DNA of 64,000 nt from Pseudomonadales bacterium (GTDB taxonomy: Bacteria > Pseudomonadota > Gammaproteobacteria > Pseudomonadales > Ketobacteraceae). The notes below the pieces were generated by a model. That model saw only the letters and a list, made by a program, of their open reading frames with translations. It ran no database searches and was not told where the DNA came from. How positions within the stretch are numbered: position 1 is the stretch's first letter; each line of letters opens with the position of its first letter. Shown here piece after piece: positions 9,074 to 15,825 of the stretch. The stretch spans positions 225,083-289,082 of the forward strand of contig PAPM01000023.1 in NCBI GenBank assembly GCA_002708905.1, read 5' to 3'. Made by a program: the position numbers and the translations under genes.

Positions 9074-9993
9074 ACCTGTTTAAACAACCTGCTAAAGTGG
9101 CCGGGGCTTTTAAAACCATTGCGATAAGCCACTTCGGAAATTGGAATTTGCCTCCCGGCGGGAGAGCTCAGCCATTCATGGGCACTTTTCAGGCGCCCAC
9201 TCCAGATCAGATTCGGAATCGACGTGTTATGCTGCCGGCATAAATGCGAGAGATATCGCCTGGAAATGCCACAGCCCTGCGCAATCATATCGGCGTTCAA
9301 TGCTGGGTCTGTCAGGTGGACTTCCACATAATTGAGGACATCCATGAAGCGCTTCTGTGACAGTGTTTGTCGCTCCTGAAGAGAATTGCTACATTGCTTC
9401 ACACCTTCGACCAAAAGTGCTAACGCACTATTTACCAGCACCTCCTCAGCACCGCTACCAAGCTCGCCATCAGAGTCAAACACCTCTTGAAACAAGCGCT
9501 CAGCGATTCTGAATTCCCGTTTATCCATCGCAGAACTGAAGCCTGCATTAATTTCCTCTGGAATGAAGCGCTTGAAAATGTAGGTGGGAACTAAAATATG
9601 TAACACCTCCAGCACTGACCTGTCGTCGGTATGGCATTCCAAACGGATCGGAGACAGTGACTTGATAAAACCGAACTCTCCGGCGAGTGAAACATCGGTG
9701 CCATTCTGATGAGACAGATGCATGCTACCTCTCCTGATGAACCAAACAATGGTCAGGTCCGTAGCATCCTCCTGGATATGCTGCCAGGTACGCTGAAAAA
9801 ACAGCCGGGATTTTGACTTAAGATTAACAATGGACATTGCTCCTACGGACTTTTTGTCCGCGCGAACTTCAATGTCAGAACCCGCATCTATGGCATATTG
9901 CCCGGAATAATATTCCTTATTATTTTTACCACGATAGCCGGCCTGACACTCATGATAATTACGTTCATCAAATGCAAAGATCCGCTCTTTCAT
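9013..9993 (-). CDS. AraC-family regulator divergent from operon B
   Basis: A 326-aa regulator. It has an N-terminal cupin-like ligand region of the AraC_binding_2 type (about residues 50-210) and a C-terminal AraC helix-turn-helix (ADMIAQGCGISRRYLSHLCR, then ISEVAYRNGFKSPGHFSRLFK and NMTPREF). It is divergent from the 10370-14136 operon across a 376-base region that holds a large palindrome. Its stop lies inside the 3' end of the TetR gene at 8474-9073. Control of operon B is a reasonable inference. Confidence 0.9.
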   Translation of the reverse strand: MKERIFAFDERNYHECQAGYRGKNNKEYYSGQYAIDAGSDIEVRADKKSVGAMSIVNLKSKSRLFFQRTWQHIQEDATDLTIVWFIRRGSMHLSHQNGTDVSLAGEFGFIKSLSPIRLECHTDDRSVLEVLHILVPTYIFKRFIPEEINAGFSSAMDKREFRIAERLFQEVFDSDGELGSGAEEVLVNSALALLVEGVKQCSNSLQERQTLSQKRFMDVLNYVEVHLTDPALNADMIAQGCGISRRYLSHLCRQHNTSIPNLIWSGRLKSAHEWLSSPAGRQIPISEVAYRNGFKSPGHFSRLFKQVYNMTPREFSSVRTGATASR

Positions 9994-10260
9994 CCCTTTC
10001 TCCTGAGAGGAAATCGTTGTGACCCACAGGAGCCCGAAAGCATCATGAGACCAAACCTTCCTTTCTGCTGAGTTTTTGATTTGCCATCATGCTACGGGCC
10101 GCCCAATTAGGCAAACCGTCTCTATCTTTTGTCCGGACTTTTAATATTTTTTATTACATTACCCTAAAAATAGAATCATCTTATAAATACACGATATTCA
10201 TATTAGTACGGATATTAACGTGTAGCTTCAGCCCTGTTTTTTGCTGAGAAAGTCATTGAC

Positions 10261-10317
10261 CACTATGGAATAGTGTGTACCATACTCAATCTATGGAACA
10301 CACTATTCCATAGATTG
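10261..10317. promoter_or_regulatory. Nested palindromes upstream of operon B
   Basis: Two overlapping perfect inverted repeats. The outer pair is CTATGGAATAGTGTG (10263-10277) with its reverse complement at 10299-10313. The inner pair is CAATCTATGGAA (10287-10298) with its complement at 10306-10317, spacer 7. CACTA-N5-TAGTG at 10261-10275 is also a small dyad. This lies in the intergenic region between the divergent AraC gene and the 32-aa membrane peptide gene. Interpreted as paired operator sites; the shared ability to form alternative hairpins could also matter in the mRNA leader. The rest of 9994-10369 shows nothing further I can assign. Confidence 0.6.
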
Positions 10318-10369
10318 GGATACCTCTAAAAAATCTCTTACAACAAATAAAGTCAGAAGGATAAAAATA

Positions 10370-10468
10370 ATGTGGGTGGATATTCTGCGTTTACTGGTGG
10401 CATTTGGTGGCGTCATTCTCATCATTGCGTTTTGGTATTGGCTCATGGATTCCATAGGCACCTTTTGA
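10370..10468 (+). CDS. 32-aa single-span membrane peptide
   Basis: A very short gene: 32 codons, ATG at 10370, TGA at 10466-10468. AGAAGG at 10355-10360 gives a convincing ribosome site. The product is almost entirely one hydrophobic helix (LRLLVAFGGVILIIAFWYWL) with a short polar C-terminus (MDSIGTF). It opens operon B, 30 bases before the VWA gene. It could be a small subunit of a membrane complex handled by the AAA/VWA pair. I do not recognise a family. A matching small gene (44 aa) lies at 12857-12991 in the same operon, which makes chance less likely. Confidence 0.55.
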   Translation: MWVDILRLLVAFGGVILIIAFWYWLMDSIGTF

Positions 10469-10505
10469 ACTGACACATTTTGAACTGGCACGTTTTGAAT
10501 GATGG
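10461..10505. repeat. Three tandem 15-bp units before the VWA gene
   Basis: Three direct units, CCTTTTGAACTGACA, CATTTTGAACTGGCA and CGTTTTGAATGATGG, span the stop of the 32-aa peptide gene and the start codon of the VWA gene. The units share TTTTGAA. They may reflect slippage, or set spacing between the two reading frames; no Shine-Dalgarno is visible before the VWA start. Confidence 0.6.
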
Positions 10506-12031
10506 AATCCATTATGAATCAAGCCAGCCAGATGGAAGCAAACGGCTCACTACTGGCATCTGTATTTTCCAATAAGCGCCGATTGGGTGTGCGCCTGATG
10601 TCGGGCCCCGACCGCTGCTTTGGTGTAAGCCCGAGCCTCACTCGCGTCCATCTCCCGTTTCCTCCCTTAGCGGAAGACTGGAGCATGCGAACGGTAACCT
10701 GCGGGGTAGCGCTACAGTGTTCACCCTCAAAAGAACGTGTTGCCCGGTTGCCGTTGCCCGAACTATCCGCGCGCCAGCGACTGGCACTGACACAAGTGGA
10801 AGGCGGAGTCGCTGTTAGCTGGGTCCTGGCGCGCTGGCGGGGGCTGACGGCGGAATTTCAGCAGCGCTTGCCCGATCTTGAAAAGCTGGACCCGGACATG
10901 GATGCCTCTGCCATGTTGCAATTGGCATTGCAGCAATCCCATTCACGGAAAGTATTCCCAACTCATCCGTTGCTGGGACAACTTCCGGCAAGCCCCGCCG
11001 CACGACCGGACTTTATTAATGCACTGCGCCGGTTGTATGGCCGCATGCCCTGGTCAAGCAGGGGCCGTTTTTCACCGGGACAATTCAGCATTCCCGCCGG
11101 TGGCGACGGCAACGTCCAGAATCCTAACCTGCCGCCGCCAAGCCGCCCGGAAGAGGACTCTCCGGCGATAACCATCGGTCAGCGGGCCGGTATTCCCTAT
11201 CCGGAATGGAATGTATGGACCAAAGGCTTCCTACCCAACTATGTGGCGGTGCTGGAACGCAAGCTGGTATCTGAGTCATCGACTTCATGCCCACCCAATT
11301 CCAATTTGCAACGCTGGTTTGAAGCACATACTCACCGCGCGATTAAAAGCCGCTTGGAAGACGGCTGTGATCTCGACGTGGATCAATACCTCAACCACTA
11401 CCTGGACAGAGTGTGCGGTATGGCCACTGATGACCGCCTGTTCCGAGATCTGGTGCCGACTGCGCGGGATGTGAGTACAGCACTGCTACTGGATGGCAGC
11501 GCCTCACTGGGCGTACAACAGGGCCGCGTTTTCAAACTGGAACTGGCCTGTGCTGATGCGCTCTCCCGTGCCATGACCCTGGCCCACGAACGTCATGCTC
11601 TGTTTGTCTTCACCGGTCATACCCGGCACCGGGTAGAGGTAACCTGCCTCAAGGATTTTACCGAACGTCGTGCGGTGCTACCGGGCCAGCTGGGGTTGAG
11701 CGCGGGAGGATACACCCGACTGGGCGCCCCCATCCGACACCTGACCAACCGGTTACTGGAACAAAGGTCGGAACGCCATGTATTGATCATGGTCGGGGAC
11801 GGACAAATGTCTGACGAAGGGTATGAAGGCTACTACGCGTGGGCCGATGTGGCTCATGCGGTTGAAGAAGCAGAGGAAGCCGGTATTTCTCTCTTTTACA
11901 TTGGCGTGGGCCCCGCCCGTGTGGACCCACTGCCGGATGTATTCGGCCCTCGTCGTTCCACACGCATCAATCGGGTGGATGAACTACCCCGCGTACTGGC
12001 TCATGTGCATCAACAACTGGTGGCTGCCTGA
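10499..12031 (+). CDS. NorD-type VWA-domain protein (copy B)
   Basis: A 510-aa protein with a C-terminal VWA domain. The MIDAS motif DGSAS begins at residue 332, followed by GGYTRLGAPIRHL and MVGDGQMSDEGYEGYYAW, as in NorD proteins. The N-terminal half has no motif I recognise. In-frame ATGs at 10499, 10502 and 10514 are all possible starts; none has a clear Shine-Dalgarno. Here the VWA gene precedes its AAA partner, the reverse of copy A, and the two are 22 bases apart. Inferred role: adaptor of a chaperone complex for an unidentified metalloenzyme or membrane complex. Confidence 0.9.
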   Translation: MMESIMNQASQMEANGSLLASVFSNKRRLGVRLMSGPDRCFGVSPSLTRVHLPFPPLAEDWSMRTVTCGVALQCSPSKERVARLPLPELSARQRLALTQVEGGVAVSWVLARWRGLTAEFQQRLPDLEKLDPDMDASAMLQLALQQSHSRKVFPTHPLLGQLPASPAARPDFINALRRLYGRMPWSSRGRFSPGQFSIPAGGDGNVQNPNLPPPSRPEEDSPAITIGQRAGIPYPEWNVWTKGFLPNYVAVLERKLVSESSTSCPPNSNLQRWFEAHTHRAIKSRLEDGCDLDVDQYLNHYLDRVCGMATDDRLFRDLVPTARDVSTALLLDGSASLGVQQGRVFKLELACADALSRAMTLAHERHALFVFTGHTRHRVEVTCLKDFTERRAVLPGQLGLSAGGYTRLGAPIRHLTNRLLEQRSERHVLIMVGDGQMSDEGYEGYYAWADVAHAVEEAEEAGISLFYIGVGPARVDPLPDVFGPRRSTRINRVDELPRVLAHVHQQLVAA

Positions 12032-12053
12032 AAAAACAAGGTGAAAGTAAGTC

Positions 12054-12839
12054 ATGTTGAACGTTAATTACCAACTAAATAAAAATGAAGAGCGCCAGTT
12101 CAGGTTGGCGTACATTCGCAACCTGCCTGTGATGTTAACCGGGCCGACCGGCTGCGGAAAAACCCGTTTCATTGAACATATGGGACAGCAACTGAATCGG
12201 CCGGTGATTACCATCAGTTGTCACGACGATCTCACCAGTTCTGATTTGGTCGGGCGTTTTATGGTGCGTGGCGGTGATGTTATTTGGAACGACGGACCTT
12301 TGACCCGGGCGGTAAAACAGGGGGCCATCTGTTACCTGGATGAAGTGGTAGAGGCCCGCCACGATTCACTGGCGGTATTACACTCCCTCACCGACCATCG
12401 CCGCACCCTGTATCTGGACCGGACCGGAGAGGAAATTCGCGCACCGGACACTTTCATGCTGGTGTGTTCCTACAATCCCGCCTACCGCAGTTCGATTAAA
12501 GAACTCAAACCGTCGTTTCGACAACGCTTTGTAACGCTGTCTATGGATTATCTGCCGCCCCACCGGGAAGTGGAGGTGCTGGTCAAGGAAACCCAGGTTA
12601 ACGAAGAGGCCGCCCAGCGCCTGGTGGAATTGGCCGTGGCGATCCGCAACGCCGACACGGCATTACACATCGAGCCCCCTTCCACTCGGGTGTTGGTGAC
12701 CGCGGCCAGTCTGGTGGCAGAGGGTGCGACAGAGCTTGAAGCCGCAGAAATATGCATCCTGGCCCCCCTGAGCACCGACGGCATCATTCCCCCTGCCCTG
12801 CAGGAACTGGCAGCTGCGAGTTTACTACCACCACAATAA
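12054..12839 (+). CDS. NorQ/CbbQ-type MoxR AAA+ ATPase (copy B)
   Basis: A 261-aa AAA+ ATPase. Walker A GPTGCGKT is at residues 30-37 and Walker B Asp96-Glu97 (AICYLDE). It shares with copy A the blocks DLTSSDLVGRF, DGPLTRAV, LTDHRR and RQRFV, but the rest has diverged enough that the duplication is old. Known family role: ATP-driven activation of a partner enzyme together with a VWA protein. Genes downstream are small membrane proteins, so a membrane client is suggested. GGTG precedes the ATG. Confidence 0.92.
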   Translation: MLNVNYQLNKNEERQFRLAYIRNLPVMLTGPTGCGKTRFIEHMGQQLNRPVITISCHDDLTSSDLVGRFMVRGGDVIWNDGPLTRAVKQGAICYLDEVVEARHDSLAVLHSLTDHRRTLYLDRTGEEIRAPDTFMLVCSYNPAYRSSIKELKPSFRQRFVTLSMDYLPPHREVEVLVKETQVNEEAAQRLVELAVAIRNADTALHIEPPSTRVLVTAASLVAEGATELEAAEICILAPLSTDGIIPPALQELAAASLLPPQ

Positions 12840-12856
12840 AAATAGAGGACTGAATC

Positions 12857-12991
12857 ATGAACGACCAACCCATCAGCGAACAGGACAAACGCCGCCGTCG
12901 AGGCTTGATTGCGTTTCAGATCGTCTGTTACGGCTACCTGCTGACAATGTTTTTAATCCAAATGTATATGTACTCAACCCGCGACTGGTAA
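12857..12991 (+). CDS. 44-aa single-span membrane peptide
   Basis: ATG at 12857, TAA at 12989-12991, with GAGG a few bases upstream. The product has a polar, very basic N-terminus (QDKRRRRG at ~9-16) then one hydrophobic helix (LIAFQIVCYGYLLTMFLIQM) and a short tail ending STRDW. The positive-inside pattern predicts a cytoplasmic N-terminus. It sits between the AAA ATPase and the 232-aa membrane protein, 17 and 16 bases from each. Family not recognised; a small subunit of a membrane complex is the simplest guess. Confidence 0.65.
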   Translation: MNDQPISEQDKRRRRGLIAFQIVCYGYLLTMFLIQMYMYSTRDW

Positions 12992-13007
12992 TAGGCAGGT
13001 AAATACG

Positions 13008-13706
13008 ATGAGCTATCAAACGACAACCATAGCTGGCATGTCAGGCCTGGACGCCCACGATGAACGTAGCCGCCAGGCACAATGGCAGGCGGACAAATGG
13101 ATGATGAGCGGCGCCTTGTTCCTGGGCTCTGCTGTATTCGGTATTATCGGGCTTCCGTTATTTCTGCGGGGGCTGGCGCTACAACTGAAAGCACAAAAAG
13201 CAGGTTTGACGGTGCGGCCAATGATGGTAACCCTGATTGGCTATCTGGTTGCCGTGGATGCGGCACTGAACTCCATCGGCTGGGCACTGGACATGGTAGC
13301 CCACCACACATTGCTGGCACGCGTATTCCTGATGGCCTGGGGCAACATGTTTGATGCAGGTTATTTCTGGCATTACAACGAACTGTGGATTGGCGGCGCC
13401 AGTGCGCCCGGTGAAAAGGCCTGGGAGATCGCCTTACTACCCTTAGTGTTCAGTATGCGTATTGCTGCCGCCATCGGTTTTCTGCAGATGAAACGCTGGG
13501 GCCATCAATGGCTGATTATAACCTGTTGGTTCGGAGTGGTAGCCTGGACGGGTTATATTGCCAACATGACCATATTTGCCGACGTGCGCTACACCGGGGT
13601 TGTATTTCCCGTCATCGGCTGGTGGCTCTACGATATTTTCTATATCACACCCTTCCTGGCCCTGCCGTATTTACACTCTGTGAATCGGGAAATATTTTCC
13701 CATTGA
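13008..13706 (+). CDS. Polytopic membrane protein of unknown function (operon B)
   Basis: A 232-aa protein with about five to six hydrophobic segments (roughly 33-53, 70-92, 97-112, 140-155, 166-186 and 197-222). It has a short polar N-terminus and many Trp, Tyr and His residues near membrane boundaries (DMVAHHTLL, FWHYNELW). AGG precedes the ATG. I recognise no family. Context places it with the AAA/VWA pair and two membrane micropeptides, so it may be the client or core subunit of the operon B complex. The clustered His residues could bind a metal, but this is speculation. Confidence 0.75.
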   Translation: MSYQTTTIAGMSGLDAHDERSRQAQWQADKWMMSGALFLGSAVFGIIGLPLFLRGLALQLKAQKAGLTVRPMMVTLIGYLVAVDAALNSIGWALDMVAHHTLLARVFLMAWGNMFDAGYFWHYNELWIGGASAPGEKAWEIALLPLVFSMRIAAAIGFLQMKRWGHQWLIITCWFGVVAWTGYIANMTIFADVRYTGVVFPVIGWWLYDIFYITPFLALPYLHSVNREIFSH

Positions 13707-13734
13707 TCAGCCACGATGCTTGAGGATCGTCACC

Positions 13735-14136
13735 ATGAACAAAGATCAAATCAATGAACTACCGTTGGGCACCTCACCGGCCTTCGCCGGCATGCATAAG
13801 TGGTTGCAACGGGGACTGATAGTGTGTTTAACCGCATTGGTGTTGGAAGGCGCCTTCACCTTTCCCCTGTTGGCCATGTGGTATGGATGGCCAACGTTAT
13901 CACTTCAGGAAATCTGCACGGAATTTGAAAGGATTCGCTTCTCCGACGAATCCCGTGAGTGTATCTATCCCTATCCTTTGTTCGGTCCTGCAGAGGGGGC
14001 TGGCCAGACTACGGCGCGCGATCAATGGGGCATCCAACCCAAACCTCAATATAAAGCCATCGGTTACCGCGAACTTATTCAGCGCCGTAATGACCGGCTT
14101 GCTGCACAGACTACTGAGAGTGGTGGTGAACCATGA
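13735..14136 (+). CDS. Single-span membrane-anchored protein of unknown function
   Basis: A 133-aa protein. One hydrophobic helix lies at about residues 26-48 (LIVCLTALVLEGAFTFPLLA), followed by a ~85-residue soluble part with two cysteines (EICTEF and RECIYPYP) and a polar tail. The start is the ATG at 13735, preceded by GAGGAT; an upstream TTG at 13720 is in frame. It ends operon B, 28 bases after the 232-aa gene. The soluble part likely faces the periplasm, where the two Cys could pair. No family recognised. Confidence 0.7.
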   Translation: MNKDQINELPLGTSPAFAGMHKWLQRGLIVCLTALVLEGAFTFPLLAMWYGWPTLSLQEICTEFERIRFSDESRECIYPYPLFGPAEGAGQTTARDQWGIQPKPQYKAIGYRELIQRRNDRLAAQTTESGGEP

Positions 14137-14162
14137 TAGACTAGCCACTCCCATTTATCATG
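14132..14162. promoter_or_regulatory. Inverted repeat before the TetR gene
   Basis: Arms CATGATA (14132-14138) and TATCATG (14156-14162) are exact complements across a 17-base spacer. The site overlaps the last codons of the previous gene and lies upstream of the TetR start at 14185, so autoregulation is possible. Confidence 0.3.
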
Positions 14163-14184
14163 ATGCTGTTTTTGGTGAACTATA

Positions 14185-14760
14185 ATGCAGGAAGACTCGC
14201 CGGACTATCTGGATCCCCGCGCACTCCGTACACGGGAGGCACTACATGCTGCCATGCTTCAACTCTTGGAAGCAAAGAGCCTGGACCAGATAAGCGTGAG
14301 GGAAATTGTTGCGGTAGCGGGTATTGGTTACAACACATTCTTCCGCCATCATCCTAGCAAGGAATCATTGCTGGAAGCCATCGCCGCAGAACAGATAAGT
14401 GCTTTGTTTCATCTCTCCATGCCCGTGCTGGACGCAAAAGACTTACGTTCTGCATCGATTACACTACTGGGTTATGTGGAGGATCACTGGTCGATCTGGA
14501 AAATTCTGTTAACCGGTGGTGCGGCAGGGTTTATCCGCGAGGAGTTTTTACGGCAGGCTCAGGCGGTGGCCAACGTACGGGGAAAAGCGAAAAGACTTAT
14601 GCCACCGGACCTGGGTACAACTCTCATCGTAAGCAGCGTACTAGAACTGATTACATGGTGGCTGAAACAAGATAATCCGTTGCCGGTGGATCACATTGCA
14701 GAAATTCTGGACTCTGCGATCGTTAGCCCGATAATAGAGGCTGGCAAGCGACGCAAGTAA
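14185..14760 (+). CDS. TetR-family regulator (operon B side)
   Basis: A 191-aa TetR-type regulator with an N-terminal helix-turn-helix (ISVREIVAVAGIGYNTFFRHHPSK...). The C-terminal domain (ILLTGGAAGFIREEFLRQA, then LELITWWLKQDNPLPVDHI) matches the regulator at 8474-9073 closely in pattern, so both probably sense related ligands. GGTGA precedes the ATG. It follows operon B on the same strand by 48 bases and could be co-transcribed. Together with the copy at 8474 it brackets the AraC/operon B segment. Confidence 0.9.
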   Translation: MQEDSPDYLDPRALRTREALHAAMLQLLEAKSLDQISVREIVAVAGIGYNTFFRHHPSKESLLEAIAAEQISALFHLSMPVLDAKDLRSASITLLGYVEDHWSIWKILLTGGAAGFIREEFLRQAQAVANVRGKAKRLMPPDLGTTLIVSSVLELITWWLKQDNPLPVDHIAEILDSAIVSPIIEAGKRRK

Positions 14761-14826
14761 CCGAATCTGTCAAGGTTAAAAACATTGCATGGAATCCATG
14801 CTGAGCCACAGCCTAATGGGTTAATA

Positions 14827-15813
14827 TCAATATCTATTGGGAGATACCTTTTCTTGTGCGCGCCTCATCTGAGTCAACTCGGCCAGTATCGCCACAGCAA
14901 TTTCGGGAGCCGTTTTGCTACCGATAGCCAAACCAACCGGGGCATGTAGTCGCGCTATCTGCGCCTCTTCCAATTGCAACTGCCGCAGGCGCTCAATACG
15001 ATTTTCAGTAGTGCGGACGGACCCCAATGAACCCACATAGAAGTTATCCTGGGCAAGCGCCTCCATCAAAGCCATATCATCAATCCTGGGGTCGTGGGTG
15101 AGCGTTATCACAATACTGAAAGGATCGTTTGCATATTCTCGGACCACGTCATCCGGCATCTGGTTAATGCACTCACAGTCCGATGAAGGTGCAAGAATAT
15201 GATTCTTAAAGTCATCAAGCTTGTCCGCTCGAGGGTCAGTAACCAACACCCGATAGTCCATCATATTCGCCATCTGAACCAGGCACCCCGCAATCTGTCC
15301 CGCACCGACCAAAAGTAACGTGTAACCGGGTCCATACACCTGAACAAAGCGATGCTCATTAAAAGCAATAGGTTTAAAGTATTCCGTCGGCATCAAATGC
15401 CTTTGACCACTAATCAGATCCAAAGATCGCTCAATGCATTTGCGATTACCAAGTGCCGTATTGATTTTTACCAGATCCTTGAGGTCGGAGTGCCCCATCT
15501 GCTCTACCAGCACTGTCATATAGCCCCCACAGGGCAAACCTAACCGAGCATTTTCCTCGGCACTCAGGCCGTATTCAATTAACTGTGGGTAGCGGCTAAA
15601 CCAACCGGACTGTAACTTTTCAAGTAGGTCATCTTCGACACAGCCTCCGGACAGAGAACCAACCACCTGCCCTGACTGATTGCATGCCATTAAAGACCCG
15701 GCTGGACGGGGCGAGGAACCATGCGTTCTTACAATAGTACAAAACCAGGCTTGAATATTATTTTCAACCCAGTTCTGCAATACTGATAAAACCTGATGAT
15801 CAAGACTGTGCAT
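14827..15813 (-). CDS. XdhC/CoxI-family protein
   Basis: A 328-aa XdhC-like protein. The N-terminal XdhC_CoxI block (TIVRTHGSSPRPAGSLMA and GSLSGGCVEDDL) and the C-terminal Rossmann-type domain (GAGQIAGCLVQMANMMDY, then TLTHDPRIDD and YVGSLGS) are both present. XdhC proteins bind molybdenum cofactor and help insert it, in sulfurated form, into xanthine-dehydrogenase-type enzymes. A likely client is the molybdenum hydroxylase at 30179-32815, though it is 15 kb away. The gene starts 12 bases after the fatty acyl-AMP ligase stop and may be co-transcribed with it. Confidence 0.88.
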   Translation of the reverse strand: MHSLDHQVLSVLQNWVENNIQAWFCTIVRTHGSSPRPAGSLMACNQSGQVVGSLSGGCVEDDLLEKLQSGWFSRYPQLIEYGLSAEENARLGLPCGGYMTVLVEQMGHSDLKDLVKINTALGNRKCIERSLDLISGQRHLMPTEYFKPIAFNEHRFVQVYGPGYTLLLVGAGQIAGCLVQMANMMDYRVLVTDPRADKLDDFKNHILAPSSDCECINQMPDDVVREYANDPFSIVITLTHDPRIDDMALMEALAQDNFYVGSLGSVRTTENRIERLRQLQLEEAQIARLHAPVGLAIGSKTAPEIAVAILAELTQMRRAQEKVSPNRY

Positions 15814-15825
15814 AGGGGCTTCTTC

